A DNA stretch of 64,000 bases from an uncultured Candidatus Saccharibacteria bacterium (GTDB lineage Bacteria > Patescibacteriota > Saccharimonadia > Saccharimonadales > Saccharimonadaceae), in the NCBI GenBank assembly GCA_937936045.1, contig CALGXC010000003.1:1-64000 (forward strand). The letters are read 5' to 3'. Position 1 is the stretch's first letter. Each line of letters begins with the position of its first letter. Below the pieces are notes generated by a model. It was given only the letters and a program-made list of their open reading frames with translations, searched no databases and was not told the origin of the DNA. A program made the position numbers and the translations under genes. Shown here in pieces: positions 6,069 to 15,047 of the stretch.

Positions 6069-8978
6069 ATGAAATTCAAACACGGAACACGTCGTCGAGC
6101 TGCGGAATATGAGAAAGATTGGGTGCAGCGATGGAAAGAGGACGACACATTTAACAAGTCGATCGCGCAACGTCCTGCTGATAATTCTTGGGTTTTTTAT
6201 GACGGTCCTCCGTTTTTGACAGGAACGCCACACCACGGGCATTTATTGGTCAGTACTGTGAAGGATACGATGGGACGCTTCCACACGATGAAAGGTCAGC
6301 GAGTTGAGCGCCGTTGGGGTTGGGATTGTCACGGACTACCGGCAGAGGTTTACGTCGAAAAAACGCTAGGCATTTCTAATAAAAAAGAGATTGGCACGAA
6401 GATTAGCGTTTCAGATTATGTCAAGGAATGTCGAGCGGCTATGGTTCGAACTGGCACCGAATGGGAAGACACGATTGAGCGAATTGGTCGTTGGGTCGAG
6501 TTTAAGGGCGCTTATAAAACCATGGATAATAATTACATGGAATCTGTTTGGTGGGCGTTCAAGAGACTTTACGAAGAAGGCAAAATTTACGAAGGCGAAA
6601 AGATTTTGGTCTATTGCACGAAGGACGCGACGCCAATTTCTAAGAGTGAAGTGGCTATGGAAAATAGCTATCAAATGGACACTGACCCGAGCTTGTTTGT
6701 TTACTTTAAGCTGGAAGATGAGGATGAATATTTGCTTGCGTGGACGACAACGCCGTGGACTTTGCCGGCAAATATGGTCTTGGCGGTAAATAGGGATGTC
6801 GATTATTCTTTGGTGGCGTACGGCGATAAAAAGTTTTACGTTGCAAGCGACCGTGTTGAGAAAGTTATGACGGATGAAAAGCACCAGCCGCTGGAATATT
6901 CAATTGTTAAGACGATTAAGGGTTCTGAATTGGTGGGTAAAAGATTCGAGCCGCTATTCGAAAATCGTGGTCCGGCTGCGCATAAGATTCTTCACGCCGA
7001 TTTTGTGACGACTGAGGATGGTACGGGAATTGTCCATATCGCGCCAGCTTACGGCGAGGATGATTATGAATTGTGCCGAAAAAATGACGTTCCAGTATTG
7101 TCGTTGGTTGATGGCGATGGAAATTACACAGAAGGCAGATGGCTGGGTCGCAACATCTGGGAGGTGAATAAGGAAATAGCGAAGACTTTACTGGAAGAGG
7201 GTCGGGCGCTGAAAATTGAATATATTCGCCACGAATATCCGCATTGTCATCGATGTGGCACGAAATTGATGTACCGCGCTCATCCTAGTTGGTTTATGGA
7301 TATTCAGAGTCAGAAAAAGGAAATGTTGGAGGCGAACGAGCAGACAAGCTGGACGCCAGACAATTTGAGAACTGGACGATTCCACAATATCATCGAGCAG
7401 GCGCCGGATTGGAATTTGAGCCGCGATCGTTACTGGGCAACACCAATTCCAGTGTGGAAGGGTGTGAAAAATGATGGCACGGAAGTGGTGAAGGTGATTG
7501 GTAGCTTTGCGGAATTTGAAGAAGTTACGGGTCGCAAGCTGGATGATTATCATTTGCCACAAGTTATGGACGTTACGTTTGAGTGCGACGGCGCAGAAAT
7601 GCATCATATTGGTAAGGTTTTGGACTGTTGGTTTGAATCTGGTTCGATGCCGTTTGCTCAGTTCCATTATCCATTTGAGAACAAGGAAAAATTTGAAGCA
7701 AGTTTTCCGGCTGACTTTATCATTGAGGCGATTGACCAGACGCGTGGCTGGTTTTATAGTTTAACAGCGGTAAACGTGGCTTTGTTCGGTAAATCTCCGT
7801 GGAAGAATTTGATTTGTACTGGATTTATCAATGCCGCCGACGGTAAAAAAATGAGCAAGAAGCTAAAGAATTATACCGATCCGATGGAATTGATGAACAA
7901 GACTTCGGCTGACAGTTTTCGATTCTTGATGCTTTCAAGTCCGCTAACAAACGGCGAAAATTTTGCCTTGGCGGATAAGGACGTGATGGATGTAGCGCGT
8001 AAGCTTGGTATGATCTGGAATATGTACGACTTCTTCACGATGTATGCTGAAGTTGACGGCTGGGAGTTTAATGGCGATTTGTCAGATCCGCTTCACGATT
8101 TAACAAATCCGTTGGATATTTGGATTGTGTCGAGGTTACATCAATTGATAACAGAGGTCGAGCGAGGTCTTAATAACTATAATTTGCAGGATGCGACCAA
8201 GCCGATCTTGCCGTTCTTAGACGACGCAAGTAACTGGTATGTTCGACGCAGCCGTCGTCGCTTCTGGAAATCTGAAGATGATGGCGATAAGAATGATGCT
8301 TACCGCACGCTCCATTACGTTTTGGTGCGACTCAGTTATATGCTAGCGCCGTTTACGCCATTCTTAGCGGAAGAATTGTACCATAATTTGACGGGCGATA
8401 ACGAGTCGATTCATCTTAAAGATTGGTTGCCGGCTGGTGAAATAGATAGTTCAATGCTTCGCGACATGAATGCACTGCGTACTGCGGTAAATGACGGCTT
8501 GTCGAAGCGCGCATCAGAGGGAATTAAAGTGCGTCAGCCGTTGGCGTCTGTGAAACTTATCAACACTATTTCTCAGGATACGCCAGCGGAAGTTGCACAA
8601 TTCTTGATTGATATCGCTAAAGATGAATTGAACGTGAAATCGGTTGAAATTGTTACAGATTCAGAGTCTGAGCCAGCCCAGCCGAGCGTTGTTTATGACT
8701 TAACAATCACTCCTGAACTAAAGCGTGAAGGTTTGATGCGTGAAATCGTTCGCCACGTTCAAAGCGCACGCAAACAGGCTGGTCTGCAGATAGATGATCG
8801 AATTGTGCTGAGTATTTCTAGCGACGATTCTGAAATATCTCAAGCTGTTGACGCTTTCGCTGATGTCATTAAATCTGAGACTCTTGCTGTGGAATTGAAT
8901 TCTGCGGCTGATGAATCGGAAAAATACGACGCCAAAATCGATGGTAAATTGGTAGAAATTTCCCTGAAAAAAGCTTAA
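6069..8978 (+). CDS. ileS: Isoleucyl-tRNA synthetase, eukaryote-like (IleRS2-type)
   Basis: A 969-residue class I synthetase that attaches isoleucine to tRNA-Ile. The HIGH motif is PHHGH (residues 54-58) after YDGPPFLTG, and the KMSKS motif is KKMSKKLKN near residue 593. LAWTTTPWTLPANMVLAV marks the start of the CP1 editing domain, and NLSRDRYWATPIPVW is the usual block before the zinc-like region. The KMSKK-LKNY form and the C-terminal anticodon-binding layout resemble the eukaryote-like IleRS2 group rather than the E. coli type; IleRS2 enzymes are often insensitive to mupirocin, which I only infer here. AAAGGA at 6055-6060 supports ATG 6069. A start-stop pair ATGTAA (6064-6069) overlaps the start codon. 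Expression is probably under the T-box. Confidence 0.97.
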   Translation: MKFKHGTRRRAAEYEKDWVQRWKEDDTFNKSIAQRPADNSWVFYDGPPFLTGTPHHGHLLVSTVKDTMGRFHTMKGQRVERRWGWDCHGLPAEVYVEKTLGISNKKEIGTKISVSDYVKECRAAMVRTGTEWEDTIERIGRWVEFKGAYKTMDNNYMESVWWAFKRLYEEGKIYEGEKILVYCTKDATPISKSEVAMENSYQMDTDPSLFVYFKLEDEDEYLLAWTTTPWTLPANMVLAVNRDVDYSLVAYGDKKFYVASDRVEKVMTDEKHQPLEYSIVKTIKGSELVGKRFEPLFENRGPAAHKILHADFVTTEDGTGIVHIAPAYGEDDYELCRKNDVPVLSLVDGDGNYTEGRWLGRNIWEVNKEIAKTLLEEGRALKIEYIRHEYPHCHRCGTKLMYRAHPSWFMDIQSQKKEMLEANEQTSWTPDNLRTGRFHNIIEQAPDWNLSRDRYWATPIPVWKGVKNDGTEVVKVIGSFAEFEEVTGRKLDDYHLPQVMDVTFECDGAEMHHIGKVLDCWFESGSMPFAQFHYPFENKEKFEASFPADFIIEAIDQTRGWFYSLTAVNVALFGKSPWKNLICTGFINAADGKKMSKKLKNYTDPMELMNKTSADSFRFLMLSSPLTNGENFALADKDVMDVARKLGMIWNMYDFFTMYAEVDGWEFNGDLSDPLHDLTNPLDIWIVSRLHQLITEVERGLNNYNLQDATKPILPFLDDASNWYVRRSRRRFWKSEDDGDKNDAYRTLHYVLVRLSYMLAPFTPFLAEELYHNLTGDNESIHLKDWLPAGEIDSSMLRDMNALRTAVNDGLSKRASEGIKVRQPLASVKLINTISQDTPAEVAQFLIDIAKDELNVKSVEIVTDSESEPAQPSVVYDLTITPELKREGLMREIVRHVQSARKQAGLQIDDRIVLSISSDDSEISQAVDAFADVIKSETLAVELNSAADESEKYDAKIDGKLVEISLKKA

Positions 8979-9002
8979 AAAACCAAGTTATAACGTCTAT
9001 GC

Positions 9003-9031
9003 TTGCAAAAGTCAAGGGCAGCTAGTATAAC
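9003..9031 (+). promoter_or_regulatory. Promoter of the LAETG surface protein gene
   Basis: TTGCAA (9003-9008) and TATAAC (9026-9031) are separated by 17 bases. Confidence 0.7.
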
Positions 9032-9065
9032 AAGTTCATAGCATAATAATTTGAAAGGATAAGCT

Positions 9066-9803
9066 ATGATTAACTTGATTAAGGCTGGAGCTATCGCTGC
9101 ATTGGCTACCGTTGGCGTAATATTCGGCAACGCAACTGCGTCTGCGCTAGAGACTACTCCGCCGGCTGCACCAAAAATAACAATTTCCACCGCTCAATAT
9201 AAGGGTGAGAAAAATACAATTAAGTTCGAAAGCGCTGCGAACGACCACTATCGATTCGTGCTAACGAGTGGCACAAATAAGATTCAATTAAAAAGCGCTA
9301 TTCGTCAAGAATTGATGCAAGGCGGTGAGTTGTCGATTGAAGAGCTGGTGAAGAAGTATTACCCAAGTTTTGCCGACCCAATCCCATACGATACTCCTAT
9401 TTCAATTGACATATACTGGTTTGACAAAGAAGGCAATTACGATAACTCATTGCGTCAAACTGTCGCATTGACTGTTGGTGGTAATCTGACAAAGGCTGTG
9501 AAGTTGAGCCAGACATCGGCAACATTGAAAAACCCAGAAAGTTTGCCGGAAGCTCCTGCTAATCCAAATCCAGCTACTCCAGAAAATCCAGTAAACCCTG
9601 AAGCTTCAACTGAATCGGAAAACGTTAATGTAGTGGCTACTCCAGTTCTAGTAGAATCAACCCCAGCTTCAGTTTCTTTTCCTCGCAAAGAAACTAAGCC
9701 TGCTGAGACTTTAGCTGAAACTGGCGCGAGTGTATACTCAGTTATTGTCGCTGCTATTACGGCAATTACCGCTGGCGGTGCTGCAATTATTAAGCGATCG
9801 TAG
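9066..9803 (+). CDS. Surface protein with LAETG sorting-like tail
   Basis: A 245-residue protein with a signal peptide (residues 5-26, cleavage after ATASA), an unrecognised folded domain of about 130 residues, a Pro/Glu/Asn-rich spacer (NPNPATPENPVNPEAST) suited to crossing a cell wall, and a C-terminal LAETG at residues 216-220 followed by a hydrophobic stretch and KRS. This is a classical sortase-substrate layout with LAxTG. It stands alone, with its own promoter and a terminator-like hairpin after it. The LAETG tail parallels the LANTG tail at 1624-2319, so the cell probably has a sortase of matching specificity elsewhere. What the folded domain binds is unknown. Confidence 0.7.
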   Translation: MINLIKAGAIAALATVGVIFGNATASALETTPPAAPKITISTAQYKGEKNTIKFESAANDHYRFVLTSGTNKIQLKSAIRQELMQGGELSIEELVKKYYPSFADPIPYDTPISIDIYWFDKEGNYDNSLRQTVALTVGGNLTKAVKLSQTSATLKNPESLPEAPANPNPATPENPVNPEASTESENVNVVATPVLVESTPASVSFPRKETKPAETLAETGASVYSVIVAAITAITAGGAAIIKRS

Positions 9804-9835
9804 TCTTGTAGATTATCGTAAGAATTTCAGTAAAA

Positions 9836-9863
9836 ATATCCTCCTCTTCATGGGGAGGATATT
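9836..9863 (+). terminator. Terminator-like hairpin
   Basis: ATATCCTCC (9836-9844) pairs with GGAGGATAT (9854-9862), with a loop of 9 bases; the T run after it is short and interrupted. Confidence 0.55.
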
Positions 9864-9866
9864 CTA

Positions 9867-9895
9867 TTGACTTTTAATCGTACTTATGCTAGTAT
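9867..9895 (+). promoter_or_regulatory. Promoter directly after the hairpin
   Basis: TTGACT (9867-9872), a 17-base spacer and TAGTAT (9890-9895). An in-frame TTG at 9867 is therefore the -35 element and not a start codon. Confidence 0.65.
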
Positions 9896-9926
9896 ATCAT
9901 TGTTAATTGATAAAAATAAAAAAGTT

Positions 9927-10115
9927 ATGCAAAATTTATTCAACAAATTATTTGGTAGTAAAGTAGGGTTTTCGCCAATTGATCCGCTGGCGGATGGACT
10001 TGCTGAAGAAATTATTAAAGAGCAGCGGGAGCCGCAGGCAATTCGTCTGGATGCCGACGATATAGAGGATATTCGCAAGTTTTGGTCTCGTGCGGATGGC
10101 GATTTTGATAGCTGA
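9927..10115 (+). CDS. Small hypothetical protein (62 aa)
   Basis: Starts with MQNLFNKLFGSK and is acidic in its second half (DADDIEDIRKFWSRADGDFDS). No family is recognised and there is no signal peptide. It has a convincing promoter but no clear Shine-Dalgarno before ATG 9927. It lies 17 bases upstream of the Tim44-like gene, whose own -10 sits between them. Reading-frame length, promoter and codon use make it likely real. Confidence 0.6.
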   Translation: MQNLFNKLFGSKVGFSPIDPLADGLAEEIIKEQREPQAIRLDADDIEDIRKFWSRADGDFDS

Positions 10116-10120
10116 TAGTG

Positions 10121-10126
10121 TATAAT
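10121..10126 (+). promoter_or_regulatory. -10 element for the Tim44-like gene (leaderless)
   Basis: A perfect TATAAT ends exactly six bases before ATG 10133; no Shine-Dalgarno is present. Confidence 0.65.
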
Positions 10127-10132
10127 TAGCTC

Positions 10133-11482
10133 ATGTTAATTGAGTTTTTTACTTTTTTTGCTCGAGCTGGCGGAGGAGGGTCGGGCTCTTCTGGAGGGTC
10201 CTTAATTTTGATGCTACCTGCAGCTGTATCGGGCGGTGTGGCAGGCTTTGTAAAAAGGAAGACTAGATCAAAAATAGCAGGCTTCTTGGTGGGCGTTGCT
10301 GTTGGACTAGTTTTTAGTTTACTGTATTTAGCCGACTTAATGTGGTTCATATGTGCGGTTATTTCTACTTTTGTGGGGGCTGCTATCTCTGTATTTGTTG
10401 ATAAGCTCAAAGCATTTCGCCAAAATAGTGAGGCGGCTACGAATACAGTTCGCCAAGCCTCCTCTGCTGATTTGTTATGGCAGCCAGATAGTCTTACCAA
10501 TTACGCCAAGCAAGTTTTCGAGAGGTTTCAGTATGATTGGAGTAACTTAGATTATGAGTCAATTCGTAAGTATACGACACAGAGATATTCAAATCACATT
10601 GGACTAGTGATGCAGGCTTTGCGCCAAATGGGTCGTAGGAATATCGTCGATAACGTGCGGATAAATGAGGCTATTTTTACTGACGCGCATGACGATGCTA
10701 ATAATCAAAGTGATCGGGTGAGCGTAGCATTTTTGGCGGAAGCAGACGATAGGCTAGAGGAGGTTGCTACAGGTAAGAAAATCCGAGGTACTAACGAAGA
10801 GTTTGCAGAGAAGTGGAACTTTGTTCGTGAAGGCAATGAGTGGAAATTAGATGGCATAAATCAGCTGACTGAGGACGTTAATACATTAGTTGGCTCGCTG
10901 AATAAGTTTGCTAAGGACAATGGTATGTATTTTAGTCTGGATTGGGGTAGGCTGCTTCTTCCGAAGGGTGGTAACTTATTTTTGCCGCGCTATTTTAGCT
11001 CTGCTGACGTAAATAACCATGTTATTGGCATTTGGGATGGTGGTATTCTTGTTCAGCTTTATACTTGTGTGCTTAAAAATGGCAATGGATTTACGGACGA
11101 GGGTAAAAACAAAGATGAGGTTAACTATCTTATCGGTCAGATTATGCTACCCAAATCTTACGGTGGAATTTTGGTCGACAGGGATGATAATAGCATTTTT
11201 AGGAAGCGCGTGATAGCTCCGTTTGGCTATAAAAAAGTCGAAATGGAGTGGGGTGATTTTAATAAACGCTATACTATTTTTGCCACAAACGAAGATCAGG
11301 CGGCGAGCTTTGAGCTATTAAATCCGAGTTTTATGGCGTGGCTGTATGACCAGGATATAAAAGCTAATATTGAAGTGATGGACAATATAGTTATTCTATA
11401 TGCCCGGGTTTCTTCTGATGAAAAACGCTATGCGGAAATGTTAGAGATTTTAAGAAGGGCTCACAAAGAGTTGAAAATGTAG
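10133..11482 (+). CDS. Membrane protein with Tim44-like and DUF3137-like domains
   Basis: A 449-residue protein with a Gly/Ser-rich N-terminus (ARAGGGGSGSSGG), two or three membrane segments (about 25-80), then a domain of about 140 residues that looks like the Tim44/MBA1 fold (VFERFQYDWSNLDYESIRKYTTQRY, RINEAIFTD, VSVAFLAEADD, FAEKWNFVREGNEWKLDGI). The last 200 residues (LPRYFSSADVNNHVIGIWDGG, VEMEWGDFNKRYTIFATNEDQAASFELLNPSFM) resemble DUF3137, which is also found behind membrane anchors. The bacterial Tim44-like domain is often tied to membrane association, but no function is established. It is followed after 8 bases by galU with a strong Shine-Dalgarno, suggesting one operon. Confidence 0.65.
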   Translation: MLIEFFTFFARAGGGGSGSSGGSLILMLPAAVSGGVAGFVKRKTRSKIAGFLVGVAVGLVFSLLYLADLMWFICAVISTFVGAAISVFVDKLKAFRQNSEAATNTVRQASSADLLWQPDSLTNYAKQVFERFQYDWSNLDYESIRKYTTQRYSNHIGLVMQALRQMGRRNIVDNVRINEAIFTDAHDDANNQSDRVSVAFLAEADDRLEEVATGKKIRGTNEEFAEKWNFVREGNEWKLDGINQLTEDVNTLVGSLNKFAKDNGMYFSLDWGRLLLPKGGNLFLPRYFSSADVNNHVIGIWDGGILVQLYTCVLKNGNGFTDEGKNKDEVNYLIGQIMLPKSYGGILVDRDDNSIFRKRVIAPFGYKKVEMEWGDFNKRYTIFATNEDQAASFELLNPSFMAWLYDQDIKANIEVMDNIVILYARVSSDEKRYAEMLEILRRAHKELKM

Positions 11483-11490
11483 GAGGTACT

Positions 11491-12318
11491 ATGATTACTA
11501 AAGCTATTATTCCGGTCGCTGGTTGGGGTACGCGAATGTTGCCGATTACCAAATCTATTGAAAAGTGTATGTTGCCGGTCGGCACAAGGCCAGTGATTGA
11601 TTATATTGTGCAAGACGTCGTGCGAGCGGGCGTGAAGGATATTTACTTCGTAGTTGGCGAGCAGAGTACACAGGTGCAGAGCTATTATCGGTCGAACATT
11701 CAATTGAACGATTATTTGCGCCGTGCGGGAAAAGAAGATAAATTACCTCTGGTGGCGCCGCTTCGCGACGTCCGAATACATTTTTTAACCCAGCCGGGAA
11801 CTGGTGGTTATGGCACAAGCATTCCAGTTGGTTTGGCGAGCGAATTCATCGAACAGGGCGAGTCGGCCTTTGTGATTATGGGCGATCAATTCTTTTGGCG
11901 TGGTGACGACGGTTCAAACGCGGCAGATTTAGCGGAGTTGGTGGAATCGCGCGGATTGTCGGCTGGGCTATTGGGAAATCCTGTTGAAGAGGAGTTTATT
12001 CCGCAAACAGGGATTATTGAAACTGACGATCAGGGCAATTTTGTGCGAATAATTGAAAAGCCGAAACTGGAAGAAGCTCCAAGTAATCTCAGCAATTCAA
12101 GCTTTTACGTCCTGAATAAAGAGATTTTTGAGTTGGCGCGAACCTTGCCAGCAAATCCTAAGAGAGGCGAGTTTGAGCTAACGGACGCGATTAATGCGTA
12201 CATCGATGGTGGTGGCGTGATTGTCGTTGGTGAGGCTAAGGGCGAATATATGGAATGCGGCTCGCCGAGTGGCTGGTTGAAGGCGAATAATGCTATGGCG
12301 GAAAACGCTACCTACTAA
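11491..12318 (+). CDS. galU: UTP-glucose-1-phosphate uridylyltransferase
   Basis: A 275-residue enzyme that makes UDP-glucose from UTP and glucose-1-phosphate in the cytoplasm, feeding surface polysaccharide synthesis. The nucleotide-binding start KAIIPVAGWGTRMLPITKS is diagnostic, followed by KCMLPVGTRPVIDYIV. The later blocks GGYGTSIPV, FVIMGDQFFW, IIEKPKLEEAPSNLS and FELTDAIN fit the family. Length is normal for a bacterial GalU (about 290). AGGAGG lies just before the ATG and the gene follows the Tim44-like gene after 8 bases. Confidence 0.93.
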   Translation: MITKAIIPVAGWGTRMLPITKSIEKCMLPVGTRPVIDYIVQDVVRAGVKDIYFVVGEQSTQVQSYYRSNIQLNDYLRRAGKEDKLPLVAPLRDVRIHFLTQPGTGGYGTSIPVGLASEFIEQGESAFVIMGDQFFWRGDDGSNAADLAELVESRGLSAGLLGNPVEEEFIPQTGIIETDDQGNFVRIIEKPKLEEAPSNLSNSSFYVLNKEIFELARTLPANPKRGEFELTDAINAYIDGGGVIVVGEAKGEYMECGSPSGWLKANNAMAENATY

Positions 12319-12324
12319 CTGTAC

Positions 12325-12353
12325 TTGATTTTATTGCTAGTTTTTGATAGAAT
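12325..12353 (+). promoter_or_regulatory. Promoter of rplU
   Basis: TTGATT (12325-12330), 17 bases, then TAGAAT (12348-12353) preceded by TGa. Confidence 0.75.
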
Positions 12354-12387
12354 TATTAGAGTTAATTCATAATAATTAAGGAACGAA

Positions 12388-12693
12388 ATGAAAGCAGTCG
12401 TAAAAATCTCTGGCAAACAATATCTTGTCAGCGAAAAAGAGTCCCTCTTGGTGGATCTCCTCCCTGAAGGCACAAAAGAACTCACTCTCGACGCACTTTT
12501 AGTGATTGATGGTGATAAAATCAAGGTTGGTACGCCAGCCGTAAAAGGCTCTAGCGTTAAGGCTAAGGTCGTAGAAGCGGAAGTTAAGGGCGATAAGCTT
12601 CGCGTTATCCGCTACAAGAGTAAGAAGCGTGTGCACAAAGAAACTGGTCATCGCCAGAAGTACACGAAGATTGAAATTACGTCAATTAAATAA
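12388..12693 (+). CDS. rplU: 50S ribosomal protein bL21
   Basis: A 101-residue ribosomal protein of the large subunit that contacts 23S rRNA. The start MKAVVKISGKQYLVSE and the end YKSKKRVHKETGHRQKYTKIEITSI are characteristic. AAGGAA precedes the ATG. Its usual partner rpmA (bL27) is not adjacent but lies alone at 57759-58031 on the other strand. A clean terminator follows. Confidence 0.95.
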   Translation: MKAVVKISGKQYLVSEKESLLVDLLPEGTKELTLDALLVIDGDKIKVGTPAVKGSSVKAKVVEAEVKGDKLRVIRYKSKKRVHKETGHRQKYTKIEITSIK

Positions 12694-12700
12694 CCTAAAG

Positions 12701-12729
12701 AGCCGCTTTCGCAAAGGAAGCGGTTTTTT
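12701..12729 (+). terminator. Rho-independent terminator after rplU
   Basis: CCGCTT (12703-12708) pairs with AAGCGG (12718-12723), followed by six T. Confidence 0.85.
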
Positions 12730-12755
12730 GATGTCTGTTATTTATGTTCTGCTCA

Positions 12756-12764
12756 TGCTATAAT
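12756..12764 (+). promoter_or_regulatory. Extended -10 promoter of parA-parB
   Basis: TGcTATAAT at 12756-12764 with no clear -35; ATG 12789 follows after a short leader with a GGGGAA ribosome-binding stretch. Confidence 0.65.
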
Positions 12765-12788
12765 TAAGGCAGGTAAAAAGGGGAACGA

Positions 12789-13553
12789 ATGACAAAAATC
12801 ATTGCGGTGACAAATCAAAAAGGTGGCGTCGGCAAAACAACGACGTCAATTAACGTAGCATATTTTTTGGCAAAAGCTGGCAAGAAAACATTGTTGGTGG
12901 ATTTTGATCCGCAGGGCAATGCCACCAGTGGACTTGGAATAGATAAGCAGAATTTGGGCGCAACAATATCAGAGGTGATTATGCGACAAATTGACCTGGC
13001 TAATATCATATTGCCGACGGAATATAAAAACTTATCAATCGCTCCAGCTACACCTCATTTGGCGAATACGGAAGTGGAGTTGGCGCAGGCGCAGGGAAGG
13101 TTTGTTCGCTTGCGAGAGGCTTTGCAGAAGGCGACGGATTACGACTATATTATTATTGATAGTCCACCGAGCTTGAGTTTGTTGACAGTCAACGGCATGA
13201 TTGCTGCTAATTACGTATTGCTTCCAGTTCAGGCAGAATTTTACGCTCTGGAAGGATTGGGGCAGCTTTTGGAAAGTATGAAATTGATAAAGAAGGGGCT
13301 TAATCCGCCTCTGGAATTATTGGGTGTTTTATTGACGATGATGGACTCCAGGACGACTTTGTCTGGTCAAGTTCATGCTGAGGTTAAAAAGTATTTTCCA
13401 GATAAGATTTTCAAGAATAGTATTCCGAGAAACATTCGCTTGGCTGAAGCTCCTAGTCACGGCGCGCCAGTTGGGGCGTATGATCGTTTTTCAAAAGGTT
13501 CTCGGGCTTATAAGGCGCTAACGAAAGAAATTATAGAGAGGGTGGAACGATGA
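12789..13553 (+). CDS. parA: Chromosome-partitioning ATPase ParA
   Basis: A 254-residue ATPase of the ParA/Soj type. The deviant Walker A motif KGGVGKTT is at residues 10-17, LLVDFDPQGNATSGLG is the A'-motif, and YIIIDSPPSLSLLTVNG is Walker B. These proteins bind DNA non-specifically in the ATP form and move ParB-parS complexes. The gene overlaps parB by four bases (ATGA), so the two are co-translated. Length is typical. Confidence 0.96.
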   Translation: MTKIIAVTNQKGGVGKTTTSINVAYFLAKAGKKTLLVDFDPQGNATSGLGIDKQNLGATISEVIMRQIDLANIILPTEYKNLSIAPATPHLANTEVELAQAQGRFVRLREALQKATDYDYIIIDSPPSLSLLTVNGMIAANYVLLPVQAEFYALEGLGQLLESMKLIKKGLNPPLELLGVLLTMMDSRTTLSGQVHAEVKKYFPDKIFKNSIPRNIRLAEAPSHGAPVGAYDRFSKGSRAYKALTKEIIERVER

Positions 13554-14428
13554 AAAAAGGTTTAGGTAGAGGTTTTGGGTCGTTGATCCCAACCAATTTG
13601 ATCGATGAAACGTTCGATCCGACAGCACAGCAGGACGTGAAAGTTTCTCATTTGAGAGATATTGCTATTGATCAAGTCGTCCCAGATCCAGATCAGCCGC
13701 GTCGCTTTTTTGATGAGAACGCTTTGAATGAGTTGACGGAATCGGTGCGCGAGCATGGTGTGGTTCAGCCGATTGTTGTGACGCCAAAAGGCGATAAATA
13801 TCTGATCGTGGCGGGCGAACGACGTTGGCGTGCGGCGAATAGGGCGAATTTAACAGAGGTGCCGTGTATCGTCAGGAGTATGAGCGACCAAAATCGCTTA
13901 GAGGTCTCTTTGATTGAAAACTTGCAGCGACATGATTTGAATGCGCTTGAAACTGCGACTGCTTATCAAAAATTGCGCGACCAATTCAATATGACGCTGG
14001 AGGAAATTGGCAAGCGTCTGGGTGGTAAATCTATAAGTGCGGTTAGTAATACGTTGAGGCTGCTGAAGCTACCGAAGTCTGTGCAGCAGGCGTTGTTTGA
14101 GGGGCGATTAAATGAAGGGCAGGCAAGACCTCTAATCGGTTTGCCTGATGATGCCGCGGAAGATATCATGGAGCGAGCTATTCGCGAGGAGTGGTCGGCG
14201 CGACGGATTGAGCAAGTTGTTACTTTGTGGAAGCAGGCGAAGTCTAGTCCAATCGAGAACAAGCGCCGCCCAGCAGATATGCCTCACGCAGATGCTGTTG
14301 AAAGTCTTTCAAAGAGATTCGGCACAGGGGTGAAAATTCGTACAAACGGCCGTGGAGCTGGTCAGATTAGTATCAAGTTTAAGGATAATCTTGAATTTGA
14401 ACGAATAAGAGAATTACTCGAAAAATAA
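13550..14428 (+). CDS. parB: Chromosome-partitioning protein ParB
   Basis: A 292-residue ParB/Spo0J protein that binds parS sites and, as a CTPase, spreads as a clamp on DNA. It begins KKGLGRGFGSLIP as in many ParBs. The N-terminal nuclease-like domain has VPDPDQPRRFF and GERRWRAANRA (CTP-binding region); LIENLQRHDLNALE and the helix-turn-helix around GGKSISAVSNTLRLLKLP follow. No perfect parS was found in the window. The gene ends convergently with lepB, six bases apart, with no terminator visible. Confidence 0.95.
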   Translation: MKKGLGRGFGSLIPTNLIDETFDPTAQQDVKVSHLRDIAIDQVVPDPDQPRRFFDENALNELTESVREHGVVQPIVVTPKGDKYLIVAGERRWRAANRANLTEVPCIVRSMSDQNRLEVSLIENLQRHDLNALETATAYQKLRDQFNMTLEEIGKRLGGKSISAVSNTLRLLKLPKSVQQALFEGRLNEGQARPLIGLPDDAAEDIMERAIREEWSARRIEQVVTLWKQAKSSPIENKRRPADMPHADAVESLSKRFGTGVKIRTNGRGAGQISIKFKDNLEFERIRELLEK

Positions 14429-14434
14429 TTTTTA

Positions 14435-15040
14435 TTAGAACGAGCGAATTTTATTGAATGGGAATATTCGTAGGCTGACTGGTCCGACGATGTCATAAAG
14501 GGGGATCGGCCCCATGCAGTTTCGAGAGTCGCAGGAGTAGCTTCCTTGGCGGTGATCGCCCATAACGAATATTGTGCCTTCTGGTACGGTCGTATCGACA
14601 TCCCCGGAAGTAGGCTGTCCTGGCTCATTTTTATTAACTGAGGTGTCAGGGTTAAATCCGTCGGGGTTTTCTGTGTTGTAAACAGTTACTGTGCCGTTTT
14701 TCACAGTAACTCGCTCACCAGCAAAGGCAATTACACGCTTAACAATGTACTCATCTTTACCTGTCGAGGCGTTAAAATTCGGATTCTTAAACACAATTAC
14801 TTGTCCGCGCTTTGGTGCATAATTTTTATTTTGCAATTTTGAGCCAGTGACGGGCAATCGATTGACGATCAGGCGATCACCGGTGTACATTGTTGTTTCC
14901 ATGCTGGCACCTTCAACATTGAAAGTTTGAAATACAAAAGTGTTCAATAAAAGTGTACCAATCACTACGCCAACAACGAAAATGACCATTCCCAGGCCAT
15001 CTTGTAATTTTGGATGACGATCCATAAAAGTAGCGTCCAT
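14435..15040 (-). CDS. lepB: Signal peptidase I
   Basis: A 201-residue membrane serine protease that cleaves signal peptides outside the membrane. One N-terminal membrane segment (VIFVVGVVIGTLLL), the catalytic Ser in VEGASMETTMYTGDRLIVNRL, the catalytic Lys in YIVKRVIAFAGERV, and the final GDHR block (FVMGDHRQGSYSCDSR) are visible. The frame extends further upstream, but ATG 15040 is chosen because a TATAAT ends seven bases before it; the upstream extension overlaps the promoter and the divergent gene. The mRNA should be leaderless. It faces the LCP gene, whose promoter overlaps its own. Confidence 0.93.
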   Translation of the reverse strand: MDATFMDRHPKLQDGLGMVIFVVGVVIGTLLLNTFVFQTFNVEGASMETTMYTGDRLIVNRLPVTGSKLQNKNYAPKRGQVIVFKNPNFNASTGKDEYIVKRVIAFAGERVTVKNGTVTVYNTENPDGFNPDTSVNKNEPGQPTSGDVDTTVPEGTIFVMGDHRQGSYSCDSRNCMGPIPLYDIVGPVSLRIFPFNKIRSF

Positions 15041-15047
15041 TGTTTCA

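Noticed and set aside
5809..6242. Minus-strand ORFs of 62-74 residues opposite the ileS leader
   Set aside because: They coincide with the T-box leader and the 5' end of ileS, have no ribosome-binding site and no recognisable protein features.
6411..7667. Minus-strand ORFs of 157 and 159 residues inside ileS
   Set aside because: They are antisense shadows of a strongly conserved synthetase gene; the codon pattern follows the plus strand.
9867..9926. TTG start at 9867 for the 62-aa gene
   Set aside because: TTGACT is the -35 element of a good promoter, so translation must start later, at ATG 9927.
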